A stretch of DNA of 64,000 nucleotides from Gynuella sp. (GCA_028282465.1 JANQHX010000105.1:1-64000), one strand, 5' to 3'; positions 9,114-19,578 are shown, numbered from the stretch's first letter. The notes: a model not told the origin generated them from the letters alone. Numbers and translations: made by a program.

Positions 9114-9249
9114 ATATTCCTAATTTATGTAACTCTCCCAGGCTAGCAGAAAACTAAATCACCCCAACGACGCCGAATCAACTAAAGGCACATTAGTATG
9201 TTTATAAGGACAAATTAATCACCAAACCCGGATTCCATTCTCTCGCCAT

Positions 9250-9265
9250 CTGTAAATACATACAG
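9250..9265 (+). promoter_or_regulatory. LexA (SOS) box of uvrA
   Basis: CTGTAAATACATACAG fits the gammaproteobacterial consensus CTGT-N8-ACAG exactly. It is directly followed by a -10-like TACAAT (9266-9271); a weak -35 (TCGCCA, 9243-9248) sits 17 bases before that. The operator therefore overlaps the promoter 43 bases before the uvrA ATG, the position expected for LexA repression. Confidence 0.88.
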
Positions 9266-9307
9266 TACAATCCCGCGTTCGCATTTACCCACCGAGACAA
9301 AGCATTA

Positions 9308-12133
9308 ATGGATAAGATTATCGTTCAGGGCGCTCGCACCCATAATCTAAAAAATGTCGATATCGAAATACCCAGGGATAAACTAGTCGTCATTACAGGC
9401 CTGTCAGGCTCAGGAAAATCCTCTCTGGCTTTCGATACGCTTTATGCAGAGGGCCAACGCCGTTACGTAGAGTCACTCTCAACTTATGCCCGTCAATTTC
9501 TTTCCATGATGGAAAAGCCAGATGTTGATCATATTGAAGGTCTCTCTCCCGCGATTTCCATTGAACAAAAAACCACGAGCCATAACCCTCGTTCTACTGT
9601 GGGTACCACCACGGAGATTTATGATTATTTGCGCTTGTTGTTTGCGAGAACCGGTGAACCCAGATGCCCAGACCATGGCGAACCTCTGGAAGCTCAAACA
9701 GTAAGCCAAATGGTTGATCAAGTATTGAGCCTGCCTGAAGGCACAAAACTGATGATGCTGGCACCAGTAGTGAGAGAACGTAAAGGTGAGCACTTACATG
9801 TATTCAATGAACTGAAAGCACACGGATTCGTTCGGGTTAGAGTGAATGGCATTGTTACCGATTTAGATGAAGTACCTAAATTAGATAAGAGAAAGAAACA
9901 CAGCATCGAAGCTGTGGTCGACCGTTTTAAAGTTAGGGACGATTTACAGCAACGGCTTGCCGAATCTTTTGAAACCTGTCTTGAGTTAGCCAATGGTACG
10001 GCCGAAGTTGTGTATATGGATGGCGACGGTGAAGACATGCTGTTTTCTTCGAAATTTGCCTGCCCTATCTGTGGCTATGCCATCGCCGAACTAGAGCCGC
10101 GGATGTTTTCATTTAATAACCCTGCGGGCGCTTGCCCCACTTGCGATGGCCTCGGGGTAAAACAGTATTTCGACAAGAGCAAAATTATTTACAGCGACGA
10201 ATTAACACTCGCCGAAGGTGCTGTTATGGGGTGGGATCGTCGCAGCGTTTGGTACTTCACCCAACTGGAATGTCTTGCCGAACACATGGGGGTCGACATT
10301 GAAAAACCCTGGAAGAGACTCCCTAAAAAATTTCAAAAAGCGGTTTTTGAAGGCACCAAAGAAGATGTCGTTTTTAACTACGTAAATAGCAGAGGCGACG
10401 TAGTGCATAGAGCACATCCTTTCGAGGGTGTGTTGCCCAACATGGAAAGACGCTACAGAGAAACGGAATCAGCAGCCGTTCGAGAAGATTTAAGTAAATA
10501 CCTCGCTGAACAACCCTGTCCAGATTGCGGCGGCGCAAGACTTAAAACAGCCAGCCGACACGTATTTGTCGATAATCATCCATTGCCAGAATTAGTAAAG
10601 CTTCCCATAGGTGAAGCTGAAGCCTACTTCAGCCAACTGACATTGGAAGGCCATAAAGGAGAAATTGCCGATAAAATTCTCAAAGAAATTTGTCAGCGCC
10701 TGCAATTTTTGGTGAATGTAGGTCTCGACTATTTAAGCCTAGATCGTTCAGCGGACACGCTATCGGGCGGCGAAACTCAACGTATTCGATTAGCAAGCCA
10801 AATCGGCGCTGGTTTAGTGGGCGTTATGTACATTTTGGATGAACCCTCCATTGGCCTCCATCAACGGGACAATGAACGCTTACTGCAAACTCTGTTTCAC
10901 TTAAGAGACTTAGGGAATACCGTCTTGGTAGTAGAACATGATGAAGACGCCATTAAGAGTGCAGATTTCGTTTTAGATATTGGCCCTGGGGCTGGTGTTC
11001 ATGGTGGACAAGTCATCGCGTCTGGTACACCGAAACAGGTGATGAAAAATCCTAAGTCGGTTACTGGTCAGTACCTGTCAGGTAAAACAAAAATTACCAT
11101 GCCAGAACAACGCACAGCATTTGATAAAGATAGAACTCTGGTGTTGGAAGGTGCGACAGGCAACAATCTCCAGGATGTCACCTTAGAAATTCCGGTTGGG
11201 CTCTTTACCTGCATTACCGGAGTTTCTGGTTCAGGTAAATCGACGTTAATTAATTCAACACTCTATCCACTTGCTGCAACCGAACTGAATGGTGCAACTA
11301 CGTTGACACCATCGCCTTATCAAGCCATTCATGGCATGGATAACTTTGACAAAGTAGTCGACATTGATCAAAGCCCTATTGGAAGAACGCCAAGGTCAAA
11401 CCCTGCAACCTACACTGGCATATTTACAGCCATTCGAGATTTATTTGCTGGCACTCAAGAAGCAAGATCAAGAGGATACAAAGCCGGCCGGTTTAGCTTC
11501 AATGTTAAAGGCGGACGATGTGAAGCTTGCCAAGGCGATGGCCTCATTAAAGTTGAAATGCATTTCCTATCAGACATCTATGTTCCCTGCGACGTTTGTG
11601 GTGGCAAACGCTATAACCGGGAAACCTTAGAAGTAAAATATAAAGGCAAAAATATTCATGAGTGTCTAGAAATGACCGTAGAGGAAGGTCGCGAGTTTTT
11701 TGATGCCATTCCCCAACTCGCAAGACGCCTGCAAACGTTAATGGATGTAGGCCTGAGTTATATTAAACTTGGACAAAGTGCCACAACGCTTTCTGGCGGT
11801 GAGGCCCAACGAGTGAAATTATCAAAAGAATTATCCAAGAGAGATACGGGCAATACTTTATATATTCTAGATGAACCAACCACTGGACTTCATTTTCACG
11901 ACATTGAGCAATTATTACAGGTTCTCCATCGGCTGAGGGATCATGGCAATACCATCGTCGTTATTGAACATAATTTAGATGTAGTAAAAACTGCTGATTG
12001 GATTGTGGACTTAGGCCCTGAAGGTGGTAGCCGCGGCGGGCAAATAATTGCAACCGGTACTCCAGAACAAATTGCTAAATCCAAACAATCTTTAACTGGC
12101 AAATTCTTAAAACCAATATTGGATAAAGCCTAA
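9308..12133 (+). CDS. uvrA: Excinuclease ABC subunit A
   Basis: 941 residues, the full length of the family. UvrA is the DNA-damage-recognising ATPase dimer of nucleotide excision repair and loads UvrB. Visible landmarks are the first Walker [10 protein letters not shown] (about residue 31), CxxC zinc-binding pairs ([15 protein letters not shown]), an ABC signature [14 protein letters not shown] with LDEPSIGLH, the second Walker [10 protein letters not shown], the second zinc module (CEACQGDG...CDVCGG), and the second signature [15 protein letters not shown]. Both ATPase halves are intact. It is a single gene under its own SOS promoter, with a terminator right after it. Confidence 0.98.
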   Translation: MDKIIVQGARTHNLKNVDIEIPRDKLVVITGLSGSGKSSLAFDTLYAEGQRRYVESLSTYARQFLSMMEKPDVDHIEGLSPAISIEQKTTSHNPRSTVGTTTEIYDYLRLLFARTGEPRCPDHGEPLEAQTVSQMVDQVLSLPEGTKLMMLAPVVRERKGEHLHVFNELKAHGFVRVRVNGIVTDLDEVPKLDKRKKHSIEAVVDRFKVRDDLQQRLAESFETCLELANGTAEVVYMDGDGEDMLFSSKFACPICGYAIAELEPRMFSFNNPAGACPTCDGLGVKQYFDKSKIIYSDELTLAEGAVMGWDRRSVWYFTQLECLAEHMGVDIEKPWKRLPKKFQKAVFEGTKEDVVFNYVNSRGDVVHRAHPFEGVLPNMERRYRETESAAVREDLSKYLAEQPCPDCGGARLKTASRHVFVDNHPLPELVKLPIGEAEAYFSQLTLEGHKGEIADKILKEICQRLQFLVNVGLDYLSLDRSADTLSGGETQRIRLASQIGAGLVGVMYILDEPSIGLHQRDNERLLQTLFHLRDLGNTVLVVEHDEDAIKSADFVLDIGPGAGVHGGQVIASGTPKQVMKNPKSVTGQYLSGKTKITMPEQRTAFDKDRTLVLEGATGNNLQDVTLEIPVGLFTCITGVSGSGKSTLINSTLYPLAATELNGATTLTPSPYQAIHGMDNFDKVVDIDQSPIGRTPRSNPATYTGIFTAIRDLFAGTQEARSRGYKAGRFSFNVKGGRCEACQGDGLIKVEMHFLSDIYVPCDVCGGKRYNRETLEVKYKGKNIHECLEMTVEEGREFFDAIPQLARRLQTLMDVGLSYIKLGQSATTLSGGEAQRVKLSKELSKRDTGNTLYILDEPTTGLHFHDIEQLLQVLHRLRDHGNTIVVIEHNLDVVKTADWIVDLGPEGGSRGGQIIATGTPEQIAKSKQSLTGKFLKPILDKA

Positions 12134-12149
12134 ATAAACAGTCCTACCG

Positions 12150-12201
12150 AAACACTCATTGCCTAGGGAAGCTCTAAATAATTTAGGTAATGAGTGTTTT
12201 T
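12150..12201 (+). terminator. Terminator downstream of uvrA
   Basis: AAACACTCATTGCCT (from 12150) pairs with AGGTAATGAGTGTT (12185-12198), with one mismatch or wobble across the stem, and is followed by a run of T. It begins 17 bases after the uvrA stop. Confidence 0.8.
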
Positions 12202-12464
12202 ATATAATGAAAGCTCACTTAATTATTCCAAAATAAAATAAAGAAAATAACAATGATATAGCCTCACTAATTACCTAGCCGAAAATACTGATAACGCCAG
12301 CTGATTTCCTGAATCAATCAAATCAATATCCACCTACAACGATTAAAATGGCATCAATTATCTTCACCAATTAATTGTTGTTTTACTTTCAAACAATGAA
12401 ATTCAATCACATTTTTTAATGAATTTTTTTACGACTCTAAAAATAATTAACCACAGATATCATG

Positions 12465-12478
12465 TTGATTTGAATCAA
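12465..12478 (+). promoter_or_regulatory. FNR/Anr-type site upstream of pckA
   Basis: TTGATTTGAATCAA is a perfect match to the FNR/Anr consensus TTGAT-N4-ATCAA, 325 bases before the pckA ATG. It suggests control by an FNR/CRP-superfamily regulator, perhaps in response to oxygen. The distance means the promoter must be well upstream of the gene or the site must act remotely. Confidence 0.6.
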
Positions 12479-12576
12479 CTGAAAAACTGAAATTTTAGGC
12501 ATACAATGAATTTATTAAGAAATAAAACAGAAGGCGGGGTAAGTAATTGTAGGAAAATTTCAAAACGCTTTATAAC

Positions 12577-12593
12577 TTGTAATTTAATTACAA
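12577..12593. promoter_or_regulatory. 17-bp palindrome upstream of pckA
   Basis: TTGTAATTTAATTACAA is a perfect odd-length palindrome about 210 bases before the pckA ATG. It has the size and symmetry of a dimeric repressor or activator site, but I cannot assign it to a regulator. AT-rich chance palindromes are possible. Confidence 0.4.
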
Positions 12594-12802
12594 ATAAAAC
12601 GAATTAATTTTCAGATTATTCGCCAACAACAGGCAACAATTTTAACCCAGCCTTTCAGGTTTCAAGCCGCAGCTAACCAAGGCTACGACTTTCAAAGGAT
12701 TAGATACTGGCGTTGAACGGAACAAGACTTGTTCAACAGCTATTACTTTTATATCTGCGCTTGCAGACGAAAGATAATCGTTATCCTTTTTGGAGGTATG
12801 AT

Positions 12803-14410
12803 ATGGGTGCAAAACTTGATCTCACCAAATACGGCATTGAAGGCGTCGTTGAAATTGTACACAACCCTTCCTATGACCAACTATTCAAAGAAGAAACCAA
12901 AGATACCCTTGAAGGTTTCGAGCGAGGTGTTGTAACAGAGCTCGGAGCAGTCAACGTAATGACAGGTGAATTTACCGGTCGTTCTCCAAAAGATAAATTC
13001 ATTGTACAAGACGCAGCTACTGAAGAGCACTTCTGGTGGACATCTGAAAAAGCCAAAAACGACAACAAGCCAATCACTCAGGAAACCTGGAACGATTTAA
13101 AAGACTTAGTCACCACACAACTTTCTAATAAAAGACTATTTGTTGTAGACGCTTTCTGTGGCCCTAATAAAGATACTCGTTTGAAAATTCGCTTTATTAT
13201 GGAAGTTGCTTGGCAAGCCCATTTCGTTACCAACATGTTCTTAAGACCCACTCCAGCTGAATTAGAAGAATTTGATGAACCAGACTTTGTAGTGATGAAC
13301 GGTTCAAAAACCTCTAATCCTAAATGGAAAGAACACGGTATGAACTCTGAAGTATTTACCTGTTTCAATATGACCGAAAAAATGCAGGTCATTGGTGGTA
13401 CATGGTACGGTGGCGAAATGAAAAAAGGTATGTTCGCAATGATGAACTATTACCTGCCATTGCGCGGTATTCCATCCATGCATGCTTCCGCTAATGTTGG
13501 CGACGATGGCGATGTAGCGGTATTTTTCGGGTTATCTGGCACAGGTAAGACAACTTTATCTGCTGATCCTAAACGCAAACTCATTGGTGACGACGAGCAC
13601 GGCTGGGATGACAATGGCGTCTTTAATTACGAAGGCGGTTGCTACGCAAAAACCATCGCATTAGACAAAGAAGCTGAACCCGATATCTATAATGCGATTA
13701 AGCGCAACGCGTTACTAGAGAACGTAACCGTAGACGCACAAGGTCGATGCGATTTCGACGATGGTTCCGTCACTGAAAATACAAGAGTGACTTATCCAAT
13801 CTACCACATTGAAAACATTGTTAAGCCTGTTTCTAAAGCGGGTCATGCTAAGAAAATTATTTTCTTAACAGCTGATGCCTTTGGTGTTCTTCCGCCAGTT
13901 TCAAAACTGGATATGGAACAAACCAAGTATCACTTCCTGTCAGGGTTTACTGCAAAACTGGCGGGTACTGAACGAGGCATTACTGAACCTGTGCCTACAT
14001 TCTCTGCTTGTTTTGGTAAAGCGTTTTTGACCTTACACCCAACCAAATATGGTGAAGTGTTAGCTAAAAAGATGGAAGAACATGGCACGGAAGCGTATTT
14101 AGTTAACACAGGCTGGAATGGAACAGGCAAACGAATTTCCATTCAAGATACCCGTGGAATTATTGATGCCATTATGGATGGTAGTGTCAATGAATCTGAA
14201 ACCAAACGACTACCTATTTTCAACCTTGAAATGCCTACGTCATTGCCTGGCGTCGACCCTGCAGTTCTAGACCCAAGAGATACCTATTCAGATGTTGCAG
14301 AATGGGAAGAAAAAGCGAAAGACCTGGCAAGTCGTTTCATAAAGAACTTTGAACAATTCACAGATAACGAAGAAGGTAAAAATTTAGTTAAGGCCGGACC
14401 ACAGCTGTAG
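12803..14410 (+). CDS. pckA: Phosphoenolpyruvate carboxykinase (ATP)
   Basis: 535 residues from the ATG at 12803, which is preceded by TGGAGG at a 6-base spacing. The protein converts oxaloacetate and ATP to phosphoenolpyruvate, the entry step of gluconeogenesis. Diagnostic features are [12 protein letters not shown] (about residues 57-68), the ATP-binding loop GLSGTGKT (243-250), LIGDDEHGW, and C-terminal GWNGTGKRI. All are intact. Its role fits the acetate-utilisation genes about 10-16 kb downstream, since growth on acetate requires gluconeogenesis. It is monocistronic, with a terminator directly downstream. Confidence 0.97.
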   Translation: MGAKLDLTKYGIEGVVEIVHNPSYDQLFKEETKDTLEGFERGVVTELGAVNVMTGEFTGRSPKDKFIVQDAATEEHFWWTSEKAKNDNKPITQETWNDLKDLVTTQLSNKRLFVVDAFCGPNKDTRLKIRFIMEVAWQAHFVTNMFLRPTPAELEEFDEPDFVVMNGSKTSNPKWKEHGMNSEVFTCFNMTEKMQVIGGTWYGGEMKKGMFAMMNYYLPLRGIPSMHASANVGDDGDVAVFFGLSGTGKTTLSADPKRKLIGDDEHGWDDNGVFNYEGGCYAKTIALDKEAEPDIYNAIKRNALLENVTVDAQGRCDFDDGSVTENTRVTYPIYHIENIVKPVSKAGHAKKIIFLTADAFGVLPPVSKLDMEQTKYHFLSGFTAKLAGTERGITEPVPTFSACFGKAFLTLHPTKYGEVLAKKMEEHGTEAYLVNTGWNGTGKRISIQDTRGIIDAIMDGSVNESETKRLPIFNLEMPTSLPGVDPAVLDPRDTYSDVAEWEEKAKDLASRFIKNFEQFTDNEEGKNLVKAGPQL

Positions 14411-14463
14411 TTTGCGCGTAAGCAATATCGCATTTAAGCAATTAAATGCCTCTATCTCTCTTG

Positions 14464-14487
14464 ACGGGTCATTTGGCCCGTTTTTTT
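14464..14487 (+). terminator. Terminator downstream of pckA
   Basis: ACGGGTCA (14464-14471) pairs with TGGCCCGT (14474-14481), with one G-T wobble, and runs into seven T residues. It is a classic factor-independent terminator about 50 bases after the stop. Confidence 0.85.
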
Positions 14488-14568
14488 ATGGTTATTCATC
14501 TACTAAATGACCTGTCTGACTTAGCACGGTTTTGATAAACTCCCCTCAAAAGTTACCCCCATCTTTTC

Positions 14569-15519
14569 ATGCCTCGCGAATTCGACATTATCAAAGAGTA
14601 TTTCCAACCTCTTTCAACTATCAAAAGCAATGCTCAGATTCCATTGAATCAGGGTGATGATTGCGCGGTTGTTTTTGAGTCGCAACCTTTGGTTTTTTCC
14701 ATCGACACTCAAATAGCTGAAGTACACTTCCTAGAAGACATGCCTGCCGACCAAATCGCTCACCGAGGCTTGGCTGCTGCCCTATCTGATCTTGCCGCAA
14801 TGGGAGTTAAACCAAGTTTCTTCACATTGGCATTAACCTTAACTGGAGATGAAAGTCCGCAGTGGTTGAGCAATTATGCGTCGGGTTTAGAAAAACTAGC
14901 GCAACAGTTCAGCTGTCCACTGGTTGGAGGTGACACCACACAAGGGAAAACCATCAGCCAGACGTTTCAGGTTCATGGATATTCAGAGAATGGCAGTTGG
15001 GTAACAAGGTCTGGCGCAAAACAAAATCATGGGATTTACGTGACAGGGCCACTAGGGTGGGGGGCTGCAGGTCTAAAAGCGTTTCTGGAAAATGGCAGCG
15101 ACGACTTAAAACAAGGCTATGGCTATCCCATGCCTAAAATTGATACTGGTTTCGCGATCAAAAACAAAGTAAGCGCCATGATAGATATTTCAGACGGGTT
15201 ACTCGCGGATTTAATGCATATTTGTAAGGCAAGCCATCTAGACGCGGAAATTGAATTAAGTCGTCTCCCACTTTTGGATTCGGTCATAAAAAATTGGGGT
15301 TACGACTCGGCGGTTTCGATGGCCCTGTCAGGGGGAGATGACTATCAACTATGTTTTACCGCCGAAGTTTCTGATATCACACCAGAGCTTATGCAGGCAC
15401 ATCAAATCCATCGAATTGGCCGAATGCGCAGCAAGAATTCCCAGAATCCGCGCATCAACTGCCTTCAAGCAGATGGCAGTCTTTTTAATCCAGGTAATCA
15501 TGGCTACCAACATTTTTGA
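14569..15519 (+). CDS. thiL: Thiamine-monophosphate kinase
   Basis: A 316-residue ThiL/PurM-fold protein. It phosphorylates thiamine monophosphate to the coenzyme thiamine diphosphate using ATP. Family motifs seen are QGDDCAVV near residue 28, a Mg-binding FSIDTQIAEVHF strand, HRGLAAALSDLAAMGVKP, VGGDTTQGK, MIDISDGLLADLMHI, and SGGDDYQLCFTA near the C-terminus. pgpA follows after 14 bases, the usual thiL-pgpA pair. The nusB gene that often precedes thiL is absent here; pckA lies upstream instead. Confidence 0.95.
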   Translation: MPREFDIIKEYFQPLSTIKSNAQIPLNQGDDCAVVFESQPLVFSIDTQIAEVHFLEDMPADQIAHRGLAAALSDLAAMGVKPSFFTLALTLTGDESPQWLSNYASGLEKLAQQFSCPLVGGDTTQGKTISQTFQVHGYSENGSWVTRSGAKQNHGIYVTGPLGWGAAGLKAFLENGSDDLKQGYGYPMPKIDTGFAIKNKVSAMIDISDGLLADLMHICKASHLDAEIELSRLPLLDSVIKNWGYDSAVSMALSGGDDYQLCFTAEVSDITPELMQAHQIHRIGRMRSKNSQNPRINCLQADGSLFNPGNHGYQHF

Positions 15520-15533
15520 ATCACGGAATTTTT

Positions 15534-16031
15534 ATGTCTGATGAACCCATAATTTCACCTGTTAAGTTAGCGTTTAAGTCCCCCATTGCTTTCTTTGCTT
15601 TCGGTCTTGGAAGTGGCCTGCCCTCAAAGGCCCCAGGTACTTTTGGTACGATTGGCGCTATTCCATTTCTATTCCTATTAAGCCTCGCGAATTGGCCTAT
15701 TTACTTACTTGCCTTACTCATTAGTTTCGGAATAGGTGTCTACCTCTGTGCTGAGACCAGTAAGAAAATGGGAGTGCATGACCATGGCAGTATTGTCTGG
15801 GATGAATTTGTTGGGCTTTGGATCACTTTTTTTCTAATCCCTTTGAACTGGAAAACTCTGCTATTAGGTTTTGCATTATTCAGGCTGTTCGACATTCTGA
15901 AGCCCTTCCCGATAGGCTGGTTGGATAAGAGAGTGCATGGGGGCTTCGGCATTATGATTGATGATGTGCTGGCAGGCATTTATGCCTGGCTTTTGATGTT
16001 ACTGAGCATCAACTTATTTCCTCTCGTGTAG
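15534..16031 (+). CDS. pgpA: Phosphatidylglycerophosphatase A
   Basis: 165 residues from the ATG at 15534 (CGGA upstream); a TTG 18 bases earlier is a weaker alternative. This inner-membrane enzyme removes phosphate from phosphatidylglycerophosphate to give phosphatidylglycerol. Motifs are GLGSGLPSKAPGTFGT near the N-terminus, VWDEFVGLWIT with the conserved acidic pair, FRLFDILKPFPIGWLDK, and GGFGIMIDDVLAGIYA. Several hydrophobic helices alternate with these. It is co-transcribed with thiL. Confidence 0.95.
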   Translation: MSDEPIISPVKLAFKSPIAFFAFGLGSGLPSKAPGTFGTIGAIPFLFLLSLANWPIYLLALLISFGIGVYLCAETSKKMGVHDHGSIVWDEFVGLWITFFLIPLNWKTLLLGFALFRLFDILKPFPIGWLDKRVHGGFGIMIDDVLAGIYAWLLMLLSINLFPLV

Positions 16032-16208
16032 CAGAAAACTCATACAACTTAAGACAGATTGTTTGAGATTTGTTAAGGCACGTAAGCCAACAACTAAATA
16101 ACCACTAAACTGCCTATCAGCCTGTTTAAAACTGGCCTGATCGCTTGCGCTATTCAGAAGGCCATATTAACAGTACGTTACCACGTTCCATACTTAGGTA
16201 GTACTAGC

Positions 16209-17852
16209 ATGCTGCGTTCTTCTTATAATCCGACCAATTCCAATATGCTCGATTCGGAGTTTCTCCAAGGTCAGCATTCACTGCTGGTTAGGCTTTCAAG
16301 GCAACAGAATCTGTCCGACTTATTTGAGTGCGTTCTAAGAGAAGCTCAACACTTAACAGCGTCTGATGGCGGAACGTTATATTTGATAAAAGGGGAAGGT
16401 AAAACCACCGAGTTAGAGTTCACTGTAATGATCAACGATTCATTGAACATCAACATTAATGGCGCTAGAGGAGACAAAATCGAACTCCATCCACTGCCGT
16501 TGTTTTTACCCAATGGTAATCCGAACACCCACAATGTGGCGTCATTTGTGGCTTTGAATAAACAAACGGTCAACATTCCTGATATTCGATTAGCAACCGA
16601 ATTTGATTTCACCGGTACTAGGCTGTTCGACCGTCACCACAAATATGAATCCAGATCTTTCCTTACCATTCCATTGATTGACCACCAAAATGATGTCATT
16701 GGCGTTATCCAGTTGATCAACGCCCAAGATCCTATTAGCAACGAAATTGTACCTTTTAATCCCAATCTAAATGCTCCCATTGAAGCAATGGCAACTTATG
16801 CTGCAATCGCCTTAGACAATCAAATTCTAATTCAAAACCACAAGGATTTACTCGACAGCTTTATTAAAAGCCTGGCTAAAATAACAGACGTTCGCTCGCC
16901 TCATACATCAGCGCACTGCCAACGCATCCCACTCTTAACTGAAATGATTGCTAAAGCTGCTTGCGAACAGAAAACAGGATATTTTAAAGATTTTCAGCTT
17001 TCAGATGAGGAATGGTATGAACTCAATGTTGCAGCCTGGATGCACGATTGTGGCAAACTAGCGACACCGGATTTTATCGTTGAAAAGTCGACTAAGCTTG
17101 AAACCGTTAGAGATGGCATACATGGCTTTAACGCACGCGTGCAAAGTTATAAACATGAGTTAGAAAATACTTCGTTAAAAAAAGCAATTGAACAGCCTCA
17201 CAGAAAAGACCAACTTGCACAGGTATTAATGATCGAACTAGATCAGTTAGAAGAAGAGCGACTTTTCATCAACACCATTAACAAAGGCGGTGAATTCATG
17301 TCTGATGAACAAATTCAACGTGTGAAAAGAATAGGTCAAAAACAATGGACTAACGCCGCAGGTACTAAGGAAAACCTACTCACTGAAGATGAAATTATGA
17401 ATCTGTGCATTCGCAGAGGCACCATTAATGAATCTGAGCGTAAAACCATTAATAGACACATTGATGTAACTATCGAAATTTTGGAATCTTTACCCTTTCC
17501 CAAAAACCTAAAACGAGTACCTGAATATGCTGGTGGCCATCACGAAAGAATGGATGGTACAGGCTATCCAAAAGGTCTAACCAGAGAGCAAATGTCTATC
17601 CCTGCACGTATGATGGCAGTAGCCGATATATTTGAAGCCCTCACAGCGAAAGAGAGGCCTTACAAAAAGCCTATGCCATTGAGCCAAGCATTCTCTATTT
17701 TAGCTAGAATGCGTGATGACAATCACATAGACCCGGATGTGTTTGAGTTGTTTTTATTATCTAACCAATGGCAAGAATATGGGAAACGTCACATGCTGCC
17801 GGAGCAAATGGACGTAACGGACGTTAGCCCATTTGTTCGCCACGAAAGCTAA
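16209..17852 (+). CDS. GAF domain / HD-GYP domain cyclic-di-GMP phosphodiesterase
   Basis: A 547-residue cytoplasmic protein. A GAF sensor domain occupies about residues 25-205 (LTASDGGTLYLI, SFLTIPLIDHQNDVIGVIQLIN). An HD-GYP domain follows, with HD at 279-280 (WMHDCGK), HHE at 444-446 and GYP at 452-454 (HHERMDGTGYP). All metal-binding motifs are present, so it probably degrades cyclic-di-GMP in response to a GAF ligand. The spacing between HDxxK and HHE is about 165 residues, roughly 100 more than in canonical HD-GYP domains. The extra segment is helical and charged. The 3' end overlaps the convergent SDR gene by 29 bases. Confidence 0.9.
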   Translation: MLRSSYNPTNSNMLDSEFLQGQHSLLVRLSRQQNLSDLFECVLREAQHLTASDGGTLYLIKGEGKTTELEFTVMINDSLNININGARGDKIELHPLPLFLPNGNPNTHNVASFVALNKQTVNIPDIRLATEFDFTGTRLFDRHHKYESRSFLTIPLIDHQNDVIGVIQLINAQDPISNEIVPFNPNLNAPIEAMATYAAIALDNQILIQNHKDLLDSFIKSLAKITDVRSPHTSAHCQRIPLLTEMIAKAACEQKTGYFKDFQLSDEEWYELNVAAWMHDCGKLATPDFIVEKSTKLETVRDGIHGFNARVQSYKHELENTSLKKAIEQPHRKDQLAQVLMIELDQLEEERLFINTINKGGEFMSDEQIQRVKRIGQKQWTNAAGTKENLLTEDEIMNLCIRRGTINESERKTINRHIDVTIEILESLPFPKNLKRVPEYAGGHHERMDGTGYPKGLTREQMSIPARMMAVADIFEALTAKERPYKKPMPLSQAFSILARMRDDNHIDPDVFELFLLSNQWQEYGKRHMLPEQMDVTDVSPFVRHES

Positions 17853-18684
17853 TATCCAATAGTTTCTCCGAGAGTTGCCACAATTTAATAGCTTCCTTTA
17901 TGTTAAAACTTTTTCTTGGTTTCTTAGGTTTATAATTTTGAAAGTACATTCCTTTAAAGCTAGACCAGCTTTCATGGGTAATTAAATAAGTAATCATTTT
18001 ACTGGACTCAGAAGCATTCATTAAAAACGGCCGAATAAGTTCCATAGACCATTTATTAAAACCCTCGGTGTCACCACCGCGGGAAAACTCAGTGGCGACA
18101 ACGCCAGGGTGAAAACTCACACTGAAGACCGACTGAGATCGGAAGCGTCGATCTAGCTCATGGGCAAACAACATGTTGGCTAATTTAGATTGCCCATAAA
18201 CCTTCCAGGCATTGTAATTATTGCTCCAGAAAAAATCGTCAAATCGAATTCCTTTTATTCTTCTATGGGCATCAGATGCAGTATTAATAACCAACCCTTG
18301 AGTATTACGCTTCAACATTGGCATCAGCTGATATGTAAGTAAAAAATGACCTAAATGGTTTGTCGCCATTGTCATTTCTTGGCCTAAACTATTTTCAGTT
18401 CTATGGTCTAACATAAGACCAGCATTGTTCACCAACACATCTAAACTAGAAAACTCTGTGTAAAATTTTTGTACTGCTTCCTTTATTGAATATGGCTCAC
18501 TCAAATCAATGGTGAGCCAATATACTTCCGAATTCTTAGTACTACTTTTTATATTCTCTACAGCCTCTAAGCCTTTTTGTAATTTTCTTCCAGAAAGAAT
18601 TACTTGAAAGCCTTTTTCTGCCAAAGATTTAGCCGCTTCAAAACCAATTCCACTGTTTGCACCGGTGATAAATACAGTTTTCAT
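17824..18684 (-). CDS. Short-chain dehydrogenase/reductase (retinol-dehydrogenase-like)
   Basis: A 286-residue Rossmann-fold oxidoreductase. The cofactor loop is TGANSGIG (residues 7-14), followed by the NNAG motif (VLVNNAGLM), a catalytic Ser in INTASDAHR, and the YxxxK pair in YGQSKLAN. The arrangement NSGIG...NHLGHFLLT...YGQSKLAN...HPGVVATE is typical of the RDH/WWOX-like SDR subfamily, which usually prefers NADP. The substrate cannot be predicted. The last 29 bases overlap the 3' end of the HD-GYP gene in antisense. It is divergent from csp and probably monocistronic. Confidence 0.88.
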   Translation of the reverse strand: MKTVFITGANSGIGFEAAKSLAEKGFQVILSGRKLQKGLEAVENIKSSTKNSEVYWLTIDLSEPYSIKEAVQKFYTEFSSLDVLVNNAGLMLDHRTENSLGQEMTMATNHLGHFLLTYQLMPMLKRNTQGLVINTASDAHRRIKGIRFDDFFWSNNYNAWKVYGQSKLANMLFAHELDRRFRSQSVFSVSFHPGVVATEFSRGGDTEGFNKWSMELIRPFLMNASESSKMITYLITHESWSSFKGMYFQNYKPKKPRKSFNIKEAIKLWQLSEKLLDISFRGEQMG

Positions 18685-18874
18685 TTTTGAGGTTTAACTT
18701 TAATAAAAAAAATTTTTAGGATTTTCATACTCTTAGGGGTTCCTTGCAAAATATCTCCAGCAAATGCGTAGAATCTAATTATCTAGCTGTTTACAATAAA
18801 CATGCTGGCTTTGGTTTTTCAACGTAAATGGAATAACAAGGCTAAGGTTAAATTATTAATTCTCAGGAAGCACT

Positions 18875-19084
18875 ATGTCAGAAAAGCAACGCGGAACCGT
18901 TAAATGGTTCAACGAGTCTAAGGGTTTTGGCTTTATTCAGAAAGAAGACGGTAAAGATGTATTCGTACATTTCAGTCAAATCACTGGAGATGGATTTAAA
19001 ACTCTTAAAGACGGCCAAGCAGTTCTGTTTAAGGAAGGCGAAGGTAGAAAAGGCCCACAAGCAGAAGAAGTTGAGCTGATTTAA
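18875..19084 (+). CDS. CspA-family cold-shock protein
   Basis: A 69-residue single OB-fold RNA chaperone with both RNA-binding motifs intact, KGFGFIQ (RNP1) and VFVHFS (RNP2), and the usual start [21 protein letters not shown] before the ATG is a good ribosome-binding site. The 190-base upstream region leaves room for a long leader, as in cold-shock genes. The stop TAA shares its last A with the ATG of the SlyD-like gene, so the two are translationally coupled. Confidence 0.95.
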   Translation: MSEKQRGTVKWFNESKGFGFIQKEDGKDVFVHFSQITGDGFKTLKDGQAVLFKEGEGRKGPQAEEVELI

Positions 19085-19578
19085 TGCAAATAGCCAATGA
19101 TCAAGTTGTTAGTATCAGTTTCAAAGTAAGTGACACAGAAGGCAAGGTTTTAGACTCCACAGAAATGAGTGGCCCCCTGACCTACCTCCATGGACATCAA
19201 AATATCATCCCAGGCCTTGAACAAGCTCTTCACGGAAAATCATTATCTGATCAACTGACTGTGGTAATAGAACCTGAAGATGCTTATGGACCAGTCTATG
19301 AAGATATGATTCAAGAAGTACCTGTTAGTGCTTTCCAAGGTATTGATGCCATTGAACCCGGAATGAGCTTCGAAGCTCAGGGAGCAAACGGGGAAACACG
19401 TAGTGTGGTGGTTACTAAGGTTAAGGGAGAGGTTGTGACTGTCGATGGCAATCATCCTCTAGCAGGAGAAACCCTTCACTTTGAATTAACTATTGATGAT
19501 ATACGTGCTGCTAGCGAAGAAGAAATTGCCCACGGCCATGCTGAGGGTGCTGAAGACTATGATCCTGAAGATGTTTAG
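19084..19578 (+). CDS. SlyD-type FKBP peptidyl-prolyl isomerase
   Basis: A 164-residue protein with the SlyD arrangement: an FKBP half (MSGPLTYLHGHQNIIPGLEQALHGKS), an insert-in-flap domain (about residues 72-120, EDAYGPVYEDMIQEVP...FEAQ), and return to the FKBP fold (VDGNHPLAGETLHFELTI). These enzymes isomerise proline bonds and chaperone folding in the cytoplasm. The tail is short (HGHAEGAEDYDPEDV) and has few His/Cys, so nickel binding like that of E. coli SlyD is doubtful. The start codon overlaps the csp stop codon. Confidence 0.93.
   Translation: MQIANDQVVSISFKVSDTEGKVLDSTEMSGPLTYLHGHQNIIPGLEQALHGKSLSDQLTVVIEPEDAYGPVYEDMIQEVPVSAFQGIDAIEPGMSFEAQGANGETRSVVVTKVKGEVVTVDGNHPLAGETLHFELTIDDIRAASEEEIAHGHAEGAEDYDPEDV

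Larger units (their letters stand above)
12134..12802. other. Long AT-rich region upstream of pckA
   Basis: About 670 bases without a convincing gene. An open frame extends upstream of the pckA ATG (from a TTG at 12713), but it lacks a ribosome-binding site and the family start is at 12803. The stretch holds the uvrA terminator, an FNR-type site, and a 17-bp palindrome. The pckA leader and promoter must lie here. Confidence 0.6.

Noticed and set aside
12713-12802. N-terminal extension of the phosphoenolpyruvate carboxykinase
   Set aside because: The in-frame extension starts at a TTG without a ribosome-binding site, while ATG 12803 has TGGAGG and gives the usual protein start.
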